DNA of 64,000 nucleotides from Progne subis subis (lineage: Eukaryota; Chordata; Aves; Passeriformes; Hirundinidae). This document shows positions 1-12,372 of this stretch, one piece after another. The notes under the pieces were generated by a model. The model made no database searches. It had not been told where the DNA came from and was given only the letters and a program-made list of their open reading frames with translations. The stretch covers positions 2,008,140 through 2,072,139 of the forward strand of contig JAKJHU010000066.1 of NCBI GenBank assembly GCA_022316685.1, given 5' to 3'. Numbering within the stretch: position 1 is the first letter of the stretch; every line of letters begins with the position of its first letter. Made by a program: the position numbers and the translations under genes.

Positions 1-1186
1 GTAGGTTGATGAAGAAAAATATCTGTACTCTTAACACAGACTAAAAGTCTCAAGTATAATGAGGAAACTTGAAGACTGAACCAAACGTCACTCCTCAAAA
101 CACTACAGCAGAGAAAGCGTACAAAATAATAGTGGCACGTACCAGTGTTGGTCAGGAATAGACTGGAAACTGCAAGTAAAATTCTAAACATCATAGCAAT
201 TAAGTTCTGTGGCACTTGTGCAATATGAAAACGGGAGGATAGCCCTTTAATTACTTTCAAAACGGAGGTTATTTCGTTTATCGTTGAGTTTACATACATG
301 CCAAAACTGGTAGGTAACTGAGCCCAGTGATCTAGTGCTATATAACAATGAGAAAAAAAAAGTGCTTCTCTTTTTCACCAACAGTCCTTTGATCCAAAAT
401 TTATCTCCCTGTGTTTGTTGTACACTGATTGGTTTTGATGAATGCTTTTGATGTTGTAAATCCCATCACTATTTTCACAGTATCTTTGTATTGCTTTCAA
501 GCACCTGTTAAATGAGTGACTCAAAAATAAACCTGTTACACAGACCAGAGATGTACAGATGAATGTCATTAAGAAGGAATCTCCATTCAGAAGGAAATTT
601 ATGTGTTGGCATCATAGGCTGAACAACCAATGCATTTTTTTAAGCGCTGTGTGTACAGATATGAAGAATGATACAGCCCTCGTACAAAATAATCCCAAAG
701 TATTTAAATTGGACTGTGCAAATCCATACTCTTTGTTCTACCCATTTGTAGACAGGTGACTACCCACAGTGTAAACCAGTGCTCTCTTCTCAGTTTTCCT
801 CTTGTCCTGATGATAATGTTCTTTGTTCAGTAAATGGAGCCATATTTTACAATTAGACTGCAGACGTCGCTCTGTTTCAAAGGGATGCAGCACTGCCAAC
901 TTTGTATTTGCATTACACCGCCTTCAAACACAATTTTTGGATCACTGCACCCTGAGCTTATTTTCACTTTGAACCATTGTCTCCTCATTTACCCTTCCTA
1001 ATATTATCTGTAAATTATTCTTTTGACATTTTGTGTTATATGAAATCATTACTTACTGTCAATGATCTCTACCTGACTCAACTGCTTTGTCAGACATTTA
1101 CTGCTCTGTCTATATATGACTGTCTTCTACACTGGATTATTATTAAAATTAAATAATAGTTTTAATTTACTAATTAAATAATAGTA

Positions 1187-1208
1187 TATAGTTGATATAT
1201 CAACTATA
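1187..1208. repeat. 22-bp perfect palindrome with flanking direct repeats
   Basis: The half-site TATAGTTGATA is followed immediately by its exact reverse complement, giving a perfect 22-bp palindrome with no spacer. Just upstream, the 14-mer AATTAAATAATAGT occurs twice, at 1147-1160 and 1172-1185. The surrounding DNA is nearly all A and T, so cruciform-prone microstructure of this kind can arise without function. No function is claimed. Confidence 0.8.
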
Positions 1209-2045
1209 GGATGCCTACACATGACTTCATCTGTATCAGCTGCAGAGGTAAAATGTAATAATTATTTCACAGATTATAGCAATGATTTTTGATAGTTCAG
1301 GACATCTTGTTTTCAACCTACAGACTGTGTGATGCTTTTGAGACCCTCTGAAAAGTTAACTGAGAAAAACGAGCACATTTTCTAGGCTGATATTCCCAAT
1401 ACAGATATTTGTATATCAACAGTGATGTTTTCTCAGAGGTACATTAAAGGGTCCAGCACCACTGGTTTAACATGAAAAGTAAAAAGAAAAAGACTCATCA
1501 AGTAATAACTGAAGTAAAGTGCTTACGTAGCCAATGGAAATTAAATAAAATTTCAGTGGATACTAAACCTGCTCTGTGAGGAAGCAATAGAGGATCTCTG
1601 AGGGCTGAACTGTTCTAAAAATTCCATTTAAATGTCTTCCAGAAGCCTGTGCCACCAGTAGAAATATGCTTCATAATACCCTTCTTTGCCAGCAGGAATT
1701 CCTGTGTGCCAAGACAAAGTAATTTTGTATTATCTCCCTAAAATTTCTTCCAAAAGTAAAGATTAGCTGGAAGGTTTTCTAAAATCCAACAGACAGAAGT
1801 TTCTACACTCTCGTCCTTTGCAGTAGCTGGTTTATAATTTAAGTTTGTGCCACATAAACCCTTGAAACCTGTGTAAATCCTTAACTGCTGCAAGTTTAAT
1901 ACTGCAAACTCCTACCTCCTTCTAAACTAAGATGTTAACCCATGTCACATATTCTCCACTCTTCCATTCTGAGGTGGTTAATGGGAAAATAGTGAATCAA
2001 TAGAATAGACACAAGGATTTTTAACCCAAGATTATCCAGGACACA

Positions 2046-2085
2046 GGACTTGTGATATTTGTTTTGGACTTGCGATACTTGTTTT
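2046..2085 (+). repeat. 20-bp tandem duplication (two copies)
   Basis: Two adjacent 20-bp units at 2046-2065 and 2066-2085 both begin GGACTTG and end TTGTTTT. They differ at two positions (T/C in each case). A third partial copy (GGACTTGCC) follows. This looks like a recent local duplication, probably by replication slippage. Confidence 0.85.
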
Positions 2086-2731
2086 GGACTTGCCATTCCA
2101 GAGGGAAGGATCACAACACACTGTTTACTTGATTTTGGAAATATAACCTCCTTTATACAGCTTCTCATTTCCCTTCACTTTGCAAACCTAGGAAGACATG
2201 AACATTTGTCTTTCCAGCAGCAAGTGACAAAAAAACCTGTATAGGGCCTAAGTTCAAACCATTAGTGCTCTTGCAACTTGGCCTTCCTCAAAATCACTTG
2301 TGGAAAGAGCTGCTGCTGAATACATTTCAATAAAAACCACCAAGGCCTTCAAGTGCAGATGAGATATTTTGACGCATATTTCCTTAAAAATGTGAGAGAC
2401 TTTCAAATCTCAGAGGGAAAAATCAGCGTCATGGGTTGTGACCATTGCTATGGTAACTATATTTTTTGCTTTTATTCAATAACAGTGTGAACTAGCTCTT
2501 GAGCCTGTGGAGCAACATGACCTACTGAAAACAAAATTACTAGGGTTCTACATACACACTTTCTTTTTCCTTACATTTTGCCCAAGAATAAGTGGATTTT
2601 AGCACAAAAGTAAAGATTCAGACCAGCTGAATTCTTTGTACTACTTGCTGTGCCTCTCACTTTGTAGTTCATAAAAATAAGAGGCAGGCAGTTATGGAAA
2701 AGTAGGGGGCTCTTCACCAATTCAAAATGTG

Positions 2732-2753
2732 TTTTTTTGTTGTTGTTTTTTTT

Positions 2754-2785
<32 letters not shown>
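2732..2785. repeat. T-rich low-complexity tract with T30
   Basis: A T-rich tract with a GTTGTTG interruption ends in an uninterrupted run of 30 T at 2756-2785. A run of 16 A follows about 80 bp downstream (2866-2881). It may be the poly(A) tail of a retroposed sequence inserted on the minus strand, but I recognise no body next to it. Confidence 0.85.
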
Positions 2786-2789
<4 letters not shown>

Positions 2790-3428
2790 AGTAAGGAAAG
2801 CTTGATTTTCCAAATCAAGAAATAGAAAAAGTCCCTTGCATTCAGTTGTATTTTTCTTCAAGTTTAAAAAAAAAAAAAAAATTATCCAGACTGAAGCATT
2901 GCAAGATGCATAATGCTACTTTCTCAAATTTTGACTAGAATTTTTTTTATTAATATATTATTTATTTCACAGTAGCACATATAATCCCCACTTCATATTG
3001 GCTTCAGTGAAGACTAGGCACCCACAGAGAAAAGAAGAGCTTCCAGAAAAAAACCTGCATTGCATAACTTGGAAACATTTTTTATCTGCTTATCTTTCAG
3101 AAGCTAGAGGAGAGGAGGAGAATGGCAGTGCAGCAACTGAGATACAGGTGTTCACATAAACATAAAACTTAAAAACCTAAATATCTTTTGTATTCTCTGT
3201 AAAAGGATAAGTAACTCAAGCTTTATCAGCAAGGACTTTCCAGGGATTCCAAGAACTTTGCTTCCATTTCACCAGCACATTTTTGAGAGGACAAATGTGT
3301 ACAGATTGGTAATCAAATCTCAGTCTGGGGGAGGAATTAAGCAGGAAGCAGCTTCTGATGCTGATGGTTAGTGAGATATGTTTGAATCCTAAATTCCTCT
3401 AATATGCATTTTCATCCTAGAGCTGACC

Positions 3429-3447
3429 AAAAAAAAAAAAAAAAAAA
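3429..3447. repeat. Poly(A) run, 19 bp
   Basis: A run of 19 A. No recognisable retroposon body is seen immediately upstream. Confidence 0.85.
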
Positions 3448-6400
3448 GCCCACTCAGAAGGGATTTTAATTTCCTGCTTGCAAACCATTCCTAGAGCTTT
3501 ATCTTCTCTCACACTTCTGAAACATTTGATGTGCGTCTGCTGAGCTGCTCCAGTCAAACCAGGACTACAGCCAATTTTCCTATATAGACCACAATAACAC
3601 AGAATCTTGGTTTACTGAACATTATTTATGACAATACTATCAATAATTTAGTTGATCTAAAGGGTTTTAATATTCAAATCTGCCATATTTCAGAGCCCGG
3701 CTCCCTCAGACATCAGTGCTCCAGTTGTCTAGTAGATTTCTAAATACTTTTAAGGGTCTTGCCCAAAACAGCTTCTTAAAGAAAATAAGCAGAAACTGTG
3801 TGCTGAAGGAAGAGCAGACATTAGATTTAGAAGATGGAACAGAATCATCTTGTTTACCTGTAGATTTCCCAATTAGAAAATCACAGCCCTTTGAAAAGGA
3901 ATTTGGACATGCATGCACGTTACTGGTACTGTCGTAATAATTTACCTTATTGCATTTCCTTCTCTTTAATCAGTTGCATTGTGTTCTGCATTAAGAAAAA
4001 TACATTTTTCCTCACTGTTTTCCAATAATTCCTTGATTTAAGGCTTTCATTGCTTTTGCTCCCTGTGATTTGAATTCAGCCAGTGTTGGAATCAGCAGGG
4101 TCCTGTAGGTGGTTTGTGCAGGAGACACAGTCAAGAATGAAGCAGTAAAATGAAAAGTTGTTGTGGTTTGCCTACCTTGATGCAACAGCTTATAAGATGA
4201 TTTGTTACAGGCAGAATGTTTTACATAAACTAATTCCCCTCCTCAGAACACCATTATAGTTTCCTTTCTCTCTATTTTCCACATGCCACTTTCACCATGG
4301 CAGAATCTGAGCACCTTCCCAGAGTGCATGAGAGAATATGAGCAACATCTGTCGCAGGTGATTTGCTCTTTATCTCATCTTCTCCCCAGAGAGAGCTCAG
4401 TGTGTAGTGGATAGGAATATAAATAATAGATTATTCCTCACTTAGTCAAACTAGGGGAGAGGGAAAAAAAAAAGAAAAGATTTTATAGAGGCTGAAATTT
4501 GTTCTGTTGTTTTTCCTAAGTGAATTGTTAAAAGGAAAGTCAGTGGCATTTGAATATTTCTATTCAACTTCAGGTGAAATGTTTTGGTTTTGAAGAACAG
4601 ACAAAAGAATTGGGAAATGAAAAGTTAGATTCATAAAACTTTGTGGAGAAGATGCTGGCAAAGCAAAAACCTGTTTCTGCTAAGCAACTTAATGATTAGA
4701 ATTGCCCATAACATGACATACTCAAGTCACTGCACATCTGTGTTCCAGATGATGCTCATTCACTAATTCATTGTTTAGCAATCCTAATGGGAGGAAGTGA
4801 AAGGTCTTCACTCTGGAGTTTATGGCATTTTCTTATCTCCTTTCTTGTGATTTTACAAGGAATGGCTCTTTTGCTTTCCATCCAAAATACTGAGTAATGC
4901 ATTAAAAATTTCAAGATGACAAGAATCACAGTTATTCTGTGCATAATTTATGTTGCTCCAGAATTCATATTTAGAAGGAATTATTATGGTTTTAGATCAA
5001 TCCTGTTTATCTCTTACCTTTTGGTTTATTCTTCAGGAGTCTTTGTATTATTGTCTTTTTTTTTTTTTTAAGCATTTGCTTACTAGTAAATAGTACCTTA
5101 TACTATTTTTCAAGTTGTATTGTTACACTATGGTTATTATTATTTCCCAGACACTAAATCAAAGAATTTCCTCACAGGGTGAATTCTTCTTAGGAGGGAT
5201 ATTAATGCCAGAGAGGATCAAGGATGGTATAATTAGTACACCTTGGTATTCCCATAAGATGTACTGATTTAGAACTCTAGCCAAGTGACACTCTGAAGTG
5301 CAGGAAATTGCTTCTTGATATCAAAACCAATGAGCTCTTGGGCAGTGGAGCTAATGGAATCTTTTTTCCTGATGAACTGCCCTGTACCTTTTTCTTAATT
5401 CCTTCTTTGACTCCAATACCAACATCTCCAGCTCTGCCCTGTATCCCTTGGATATTTCCATGAGCAGCAGGAAGAAGTTGACATGAGAGGAGGGCTGAAG
5501 CTGGTTGGGAGCTCTTCATGTGCTCATTGCTGTGGCCAAACAGAATATTTACCAGCTGAGCCCTTTCTACACTTTTTCCTTACTAATTTGAACCTACTTG
5601 ATTGCCAAGATTCAGACAAATTTAATTCTCTTTTAAATAACAGTGTCCCTGTCAAATTATGGTTGAAAGCAATCAGTGTGCTTAAAACTTGTTGGGGTGA
5701 GGCAAACTAACAGCTGGATAAATTCAACTGAATTGTTTATTCTTGCATTGGAAAGTAGTCAATAAAGGGAAATTATTTGAACTAAACCACTTCCAAGCTA
5801 ATCTACATTTAAAAAATAAATGCCAGGATGTCAGGTGCATATTTGTGGCATTGAATGTTATAATTTTTGAAACATTAATGTCACTTGAGCACTCAAAAAA
5901 ACTTTATTAAACTCAACTTTCATTCTAGCTAGCTTGAAATTATGGGTATGAAAGGACACTGTCTTGATATAGAGAACAAAAAACCAAACACCACCACAAT
6001 GTGCTTCCTTGTATTGATGTTCAGTTTTCAGTTCTTCTGTTAAAAACGTAGAAAACAGTGAAAAAGTAAAAAGAGAGGGGGAAAAAAAAAAAAGCAGAAG
6101 TTATATCAATGTATCTATCCATAACTATCTTTCAAATTAAACACAATTCTGGCAACTAGATGAATATAGTGTTTGTCTTGAATTGGGAAGCAGGTCTACA
6201 TCATTGTAAATGTACTTTTCTTCTGAAAGAATTCCATTTTCCCCTTTCCAATGTGAACTTAGTGGAACTGTCTCGCTCCAGGCTGCTCCCTCAGTCATAA
6301 ATCTCTTAGGTCACATATGATTTCTGTTCTCTATTTTTCAGGTCTGTATTATTCTGCAATTTAATAGTAAAATGTTTTCTCACTTTGCTAAGGAAAAGGA

Positions 6401-7829
6401 TAGTTATTTACTAGGAAAAAAGTCTGTTATTGCTGTGATGCATTCATTAGTAATGCATAGATTCTTGTTCCTCTGACTAGGATATCTGGTAAGAAAAAAG
6501 GTGATACAGGATGCATCCTGACCATGTCAATCAAAATATATTTTGACCTCCCTTCTCTCTCTTTGTCTTTCCTTAGGGTTCATAATTGCAGTGCCTCAGA
6601 AAAATGGAGAGCTGATTTTATTATTTTTTCTATTTTTTTCCCTATGATTACTGCAAATTTTTTATGGCAGAGACTGTTACTCCAAAACAATAATGTCATG
6701 GAAAAAAATAAATTGACAAAGAAGACTTTTCCTAAAATGTTTTTAAATTTTTTAACAGCCTATAAATTTCCCCCATAGAGACCTTGCTATTACACATTAA
6801 GTTCTAGGATGTAGAAACAAGGATTATATCCATTCTGGATAACAGAGTTGTTTCTGTCATTAATAAATTTTATTTGAAAATACAGAACTCCATAAATCTT
6901 TGTGGATCCAGCATTTGGATATGGCCTTGGCTGCTTTTGGATCAACACCTTTGAACTGTTGTGCTAAACCAAATAAAAATGACAGTTCCACACTCATGAA
7001 TACAAGGAGACTCAAATGTACCTTTTCCTCCCCCCCCCTCCCCTTTACATTCTTATTACAGAAAAACATAATTTCCAGTGTTAACATCAAATATCCTCAA
7101 GCAGTATAAATCTTAAATACTACATGCTAGAAGTAGTGCTAAGAAACACATGAGACACTTTACAAGGACCGAGTGCGTCCTTATGTACAGGTAAAGAATT
7201 TCAGCAATTCCTTTCCTGTGGTTAACAAGAGCTAAATCTGCTTAATGGTGAGTAATCTCTAGGAGGCCATATAAAGTGGATAATTATTCAAAACTCTTCT
7301 TTTAACAGTGTTTTTCCTGAAAATATTCACACTAAATCCAGCTTCTAGTGAACTAATGATCTATGAGTGACACTTGTCACTTAAAATTATTCCTAGAACG
7401 ACTTAGGCTGAAGTTGTAAGTCTGGATGATCCTGGGTGCTGGGAAGTCAGGTGCAGAGATGCTTCAAACCTGTTCAGCAGAGATCCATCACCAGCTCATT
7501 TATGCAGGAGAAAGCTTTAAGGGAAAGGTACTCAAAGTGTTTTAATCAGAGTTTGTGTTTCTGCAAGCAGAGAAAGCAGAGAGAACAGCACTGGAAATGA
7601 GAGTTGCCCATCCTCCTCTTTACAGAAAAAGTGGCTGAAACATCACTTGACTCAACTAAACTTCTTTGAGCCCATCAGCTAGAAATAAATGATAAAACAA
7701 GAGTTTCAAATTCCCTTCTAATTGTTTTGCATTTCTTATGGTTGGGAGGACAATATTTGCATCTTCTGGATTTCTGCAGTAGGACAAGAAAGTGACAGCA
7801 GAAGGCCAAACAGTCAAAACAGTATATAC

Positions 7830-7847
7830 TTTTTTTTTTTTTTTTTT
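7830..7847. repeat. Poly(T) run, 18 bp
   Basis: A run of 18 T, followed by further AT-rich sequence (TATAATATATA, then T-rich) up to about 7890. Confidence 0.85.
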
Positions 7848-8984
7848 AAGTTTATAATATATATTTTTTTTTATTTTTAAATTTTATATTGAACTGGAGA
7901 AGTAGTGAACAGCAATATTTTTGTCCTCAGTTAACCTCTTTGGGCCAATAGTGTCTGGTTGCAAGGAATGACATACTCTGTTTTATAAGCAATTCCTGCG
8001 AAGTCCAATGGATGCTAATTAATCACTATAAAAGATCTGTTCTGAGTGTTTTCCAGAACCTTGAAAAGAACTAAAGTTCATAAGGACTTTCATAGGAATT
8101 CATAAGAATTTTTAGCCATTTTAACCTTTATTGGCAGCAGACAGAACACGCTTCTCTACTCCAAATCTTTTCAGCACCTCACTTGAAATAACAAATTGTC
8201 CTCTTCTGCTCTGGGATTGCCCAGCCCAATATAGGGATAAATTGCTCCTTACAACCTGGAGACATTTCTTTCGTTTCTTTGGCCTAATCCACTAGCAATC
8301 CTGTCATAATTATTCACTGAAGAAAATGTCACAGCTAATGTACTGTAAGGCCGTGATTTTAATTCAAAATTACTTTATGGACACTTCTTCTTTACTACAG
8401 GCTATATATCCATATACATAAAGTCTTTATCCATACATATAAAAAAATGAGTTCACTGAAGCTGCTTGGGTACTTACAGAAGAATGTCTTTTCAGGATGA
8501 AATGCTCAGAAATATGTTAAAGTTCTTCCAAATTCCCCTCCAGCACAGCAATGTATCCCTGCCACATGGACAGCCATGGTGGGGCTCCAAGTACAAAAAC
8601 AGTTTTTCAGAGACAAAGATTTGGTATCAAGATATCTAGACTGTGTTCATCTATTGCAAACTAGATTTTATATATATGTTTTTTAAAAAGTCTAATTGTT
8701 TTAACGTATCAGCATCACTGCATCATTATAAGCAGGCAGTCAAAATCAGCAGTGGCTAATACTCACGGAAATTTTGATGTTTTGGGAACAAAATTTAAGA
8801 AAACAAATGGGAGAAAGCTTCCGCGATGTTTCTTTCAGGTTTTGTCCATCCCTATTTGTAATGTGGAACTTGAGAAGCTAAAATTAGATTTCTATGTTAA
8901 AAATCTAAACTAAGCAGAGAGATTTAAGGAAGATCCCTAATTTTTTTCTTTTTTTTTTTCCCCCCTGTTTTAAGCTCTCACCAG

Positions 8985-9412
8985 CCGGAGGGGGAGTTGC
9001 CTTCTTAGCAATTCTCAGGGTCGAGTGCTACGACAAGAAGGTTTCCATTTTGTGAGCAAGCTTAATGCACGTAATTGTGTGCTTTGGGTCCATCTACGCT
9101 GTCCTGCCCAGCAGAGAAACCAGCCTGCAGAAATCTCTGTCTTTAGCGCTTCCTGCAGTGGCTCCTGGGCTAATCCTTAATGGCTTGTAATTTAATACCT
9201 GCTCTGCCGGGGATTTGATGGCCATTACAGCAGCTCTTTGCTTGGTTACCCTGTGGCTCAGGCCGAGCTTTGCACAGCTTGGCAGCTCCATCCCCACCCG
9301 GGAGAGAACCAAGCTCTGCCTGGTCAGGCCTGAGGTAACTCAATAAGGGAGTGAAACACTCTGGTGCACCAGGCTGGATAACCATATGGCTGGGTTTGTA
9401 TCTCAGCAAGGG
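8985..9412. promoter_or_regulatory. CpG- and GC-richer patch, candidate conserved noncoding element
   Basis: This patch is visibly richer in G+C than its AT-rich surroundings. I counted nine CpG dinucleotides between 8986 and 9300, a local density well above the preceding kilobase. It contains AT-core words of the kind bound by homeodomain factors (TAATGG, TAATTTAATA) around 9178-9196, set among GC-richer blocks. Two overlapping minus-strand frames (72 and 81 codons) are open but resemble no protein. A regulatory element or a small unmethylated island is possible, and so is a diverged unrecognised exon. Function is inferred from composition only. Confidence 0.3.
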
Positions 9413-9965
9413 CAATCACAATTTCCTCTGTATTCTTTCCACCAGAAGATATAATAAATTGGCTTGGGATTGCTCACCTTGAGAAAGCGATCCAAGCTCT
9501 CACTTTGTGAGGGAGTGCAAAACTAAGCAAAACTGCAGCTCTGTTTCATTACCAACATTTTACACAGATCTAATATTAAAACATTTCCTTCCTACTTTTA
9601 TCTTTCAGTTGTCACCTTCCCTAGCAAGGCACCATTTTCTTTCATCAGGGCTTTAGAAACACTGCCAATTTGTTTCCACCTCCTCTCTGTACAGCTGTGA
9701 TCTTTAATCCCTGGTATCAATCTCTTTTTCTGTGGTTCCTGCCTCACTCTGTAACCCTTGAAACCTTGGAGCAAATGAGTCTATTTTTGTCTCTAGAGAT
9801 TTGATGGCAGATAACACAGTTATTAGAGACATCTTTTTCTTGCTCTGATAATGATGATCTGCCTTCAGTAATTTTTTCATGCCTAAACTGCCCATGTGGC
9901 TGGAAGAACAATGACATGTTTTTCTTGGGTATAGATTGGTACTTTTTCCTTTTCTCCCAGAACCC

Positions 9966-9986
9966 TTTTTTTTTTTTTTTTTTTTC
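9966..9986. repeat. Poly(T) run, 21 bp
   Basis: A run of 21 T followed by a pyrimidine-rich stretch (CCCTTCTCTCT). Confidence 0.85.
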
Positions 9987-10309
9987 CCTTCTCTCTGATG
10001 TATTTATTTATTTCAATTTTTGTTTCATCCAATCCCCTGGTATGACTTATCCATTCATGTGTAATTTATAGCTGTCAACATTTACACTAGGCTGCTCAAA
10101 TTTATTGCTGACCACTGATACAGCTATAATTTCATTTTGGGCAAATACCTTAAGCTCTCCCACATTCCCCCAGTGTATCTCTTATGCCAGTGCCCCAGGA
10201 AAGAAAACCCCACTGCAGCATTTGTGCAGCTTTCCTGGATTGTGGCACAGAGATATAGGATGTGTTTGGACACACTGGGAATGACCCATTATCCTTTCCT
10301 CTCTTGCAG

Positions 10310-10443
10310 GATCACAGCTGAGTATGAACTGAGGAAAGAGAAGGTGTCTCAGGCAATGACAACCCCAAAATTTATAATGCCAGAGGATGAAAGCCACATT
10401 TGTAAAACCCTGCAGGCAACTTGTGCAGTCTGAAGGACATGAG
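10310..10443 (+). other. Candidate exon (splice-flanked segment)
   Basis: A pyrimidine-rich tract ending CTCTCTTGCAG (acceptor AG at 10308-10309) precedes this 134-bp segment. It is followed by GAG|GTATGTG, a good match to a vertebrate 5' splice site (GT at 10444-10445). One frame is open across most of the segment and closes with TGA at 10431-10433; the other two plus frames hit stops within about 25 bp. It therefore cannot be an internal coding exon, but it could be an exon of a noncoding transcript, a 3'-terminal coding segment, or chance. No partner exon is identifiable. Confidence 0.2.
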
Positions 10444-11266
10444 GTATGTGACGTGATGTATGGAATCCATGAGATTCAAGTGGAAAGCTTCATTTAATAT
10501 TCAAACTGCAGCACCATGAATTTTCTTCAGCTTCTGAGCCCAAGCTTTGGCTTGCCCACTGATGACAGAGGCTTTATTGTGAAAATATATTAAAAAAAAG
10601 AAAAAAAAGAAAAAATAAGAACTGTTGTGTGACGTAGTTTCCAACACCAGGCTACCAAAAACCTGCCATGTTTCTAATCAAGTTGGCTGCCTAATTATTT
10701 TTTTAAGAACTCTGCTTGGTTTTGTTTGCTTTTAATTTTTTTTTTTCTGTACATTTTCACAGTATTTTGTAGATCTAGATGTGCTTGGCTGAAAAGAAAA
10801 ACAATTCTTGAAGAACACTTCTGAAAATCGTTCTCAGTTTTCACTTCAAATATAGTTAATTAGAAGTTCACTTTGTACTTTGAAAAAGTAACATTGTTTA
10901 GGATCATATCCTTTAATACCTTTTATTTCTAATGTGTTAAATTAGCACTCACTGGAACAAGAACTTAATGAAAGAGTAAGAGTAAATGGTAAATGAAGGA
11001 AGTGTATTTGGTTGAAAAGGGAAACTGCAATCAGTCAAAAATTATTTTTATGAATATATAAGACATTGGAAGAACCCAGAGAAGCACATTTCTGGAGAAA
11101 AGGCTCAGTCAGTGCTTACATCTGAGAACTCCTGCCCAGAACAGTCCTTCAGTTCCAGAGACAGAAACAACTATCTCATAGATTTCACTCTTTCTAAGGG
11201 AGTTAAAGAGGACACAGAATCCTAATATTTTCAGAGTGAAGTCACTAAAAATAATTTTATCCTCCA

Positions 11267-11272
<6 letters not shown>

Positions 11273-11299
<27 letters not shown>
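11273..11299. repeat. (TA)n microsatellite
   Basis: About 13 uninterrupted TA dinucleotides. Such tracts are often length-variable. Two short plus-strand frames run through it as low-complexity Tyr-Ile repeats and are not genes. Confidence 0.9.
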
Positions 11300-11539
11300 T
11301 TACTGCCTTTTGTCAGAAGTCAAACTTTGGATCTTTTAATTTTTTCTTTCCTAACTCTCTTAGTCAGAGAATTTTTTTTCCCTCTCTCTTGCTTATGTCC
11401 AGTAATTCTATCAACAACGTGTCTTCACTCAAAATTTGTCTGGGAGTGGAATTTTAATTTCCTAATCAGTTGAAGTGAGCCGTGATGTTCAGACTTCATT
11501 TTAGTCATCTCAGGAGTTTAGTGGGTTAAGAACATTTGT

Positions 11540-12070
11540 GTCTCAGTGGGATGCACAGCTCCTGACTTACATTTTGTAGCACCACAGTTGGATTACTGCC
11601 AATTTATGTTTGCAGCCTTCCTTGACCATGCATTGTGTAAAACCCTGGTTTGCACAGCACCTAGAATGGCCACTTGCATATGTTGGCGTATCACATGGGG
11701 GTGGAGGATGCTGCACAGGCTTCCTGTCAAATCCATAATTACTTTTATAGTACTTCTGTACACTTCACATCTTATTTTCATCTCTACTTACCTCCCTGAA
11801 CAGCTGATCAGTCACTGTCCATGTAATTGAAACTTGTACTTGCCCTTTCTTGAAGATTTGATTACTTTTTTTTTTCTTTATTAAATAAGCTGCTTACCAT
11901 AAGAGATATGAGAAACTTTTTTTTTTCGAGCTTTTTGGGTGATATATTTTGGATGCCTTGTCTTGACTTCTCTAGTAGAATTTCTGTTTAATTGTAATGT
12001 AGTTTAAGTGCATAATGCCATGTGTTGATTCTGCATGAAATGTGCCATATAAATGTAAATCAGCTAATTA
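11540..12070 (+). mobile_element. Ancient LINE relic, L2-like (Jockey superfamily), reverse transcriptase C-terminus and 3' end
   Basis: An open frame at 11546-11830 (94 codons) carries landmarks of the region just after the reverse-transcriptase core in L2/Rex/CR1-type LINEs. These are LDYC at residues 15-18 (family form LDYCN), LHRLPVK at 56-62 (family form LHWLPV followed by a basic residue), a hydrophobic LL-Y stretch at 70-72, and YLPEQL at 82-87 (family form YLSELL). Spacing between the first two motifs is about 41 residues, slightly shorter than I expect, so small deletions are likely. About 200 bp further on, TGTGCCATATAAATGTAAAT (12041-12060) resembles the GC(G/C)CTATATAAATGTAA-type 3' terminus of such LINEs. 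Five-prime parts are missing. The motif match is seen directly; the L2 assignment and exact ends are inference. Confidence 0.55.
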
Positions 12071-12291
12071 ATTCATAACAACAAGTATTATAGCAACACA
12101 TTGACTGTCATGCTCTGCAGTTTTCCAGTTGAACACTGTGTATATGCTTTGTTAGTAGAGGAATTGCAAGCAGGAGGGTTAATAATTTTAAATCTAAGTA
12201 GTCTTGGCTGTTTATACAGTAAATACAATTGTCTATCTGGAACCTGTACAGATAAAGAGGCCAAAGTTTCTACCCTCAGCCCTAGTTCATT

Positions 12292-12372
12292 GAATCATAT
12301 AAAGGTTTGGGTTGGAAGAGATGTAAAATATCATCTCTATGCAACCCCTGTGCCATGGGCAGGAACAAAAAT
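12292..12372 (-). mobile_element. CR1 LINE 3'-end fragment
   Basis: On the plus strand this reads as the reverse complement of the CR1 3' end: GAATCATA, then GGTTTGGGTTGGAAGAGA, a diverged middle, then TGCCATGGGCAGGAAC. Only about 80 bp are kept, so the copy is extremely 5'-truncated, as is usual for CR1. It lies within a 123-codon plus-strand frame (12101-12472) that I do not regard as a gene. Confidence 0.85.

Larger units (their letters stand above)
1..8940. other. Anonymous AT-rich DNA, no gene recognised
   Basis: I see no recognisable gene, transposon or RNA here. All open frames are shorter than 100 codons, and several occur as overlapping pairs on both strands, as expected by chance. 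The stretch holds poly(T)/poly(A) runs, a perfect palindrome near 1.2 kb and a 20-bp tandem duplication near 2.05 kb, listed separately. It is consistent with intergenic or deep intronic vertebrate DNA. Old, strongly diverged repeats could be present that I cannot recognise by eye. Confidence 0.6.
9413..11539. other. Anonymous DNA with low-complexity runs, no gene established
   Basis: This stretch holds a T21 run (9966-9986), an A-rich run near 10591-10617, a TA microsatellite (11273-11299) and one candidate exon (10310-10443), each described separately where useful. A 98-codon plus-strand frame ends at 10433. It has no resemblance to a protein family I know, and only its 3' part coincides with the splice-flanked segment. 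Confidence 0.5.
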
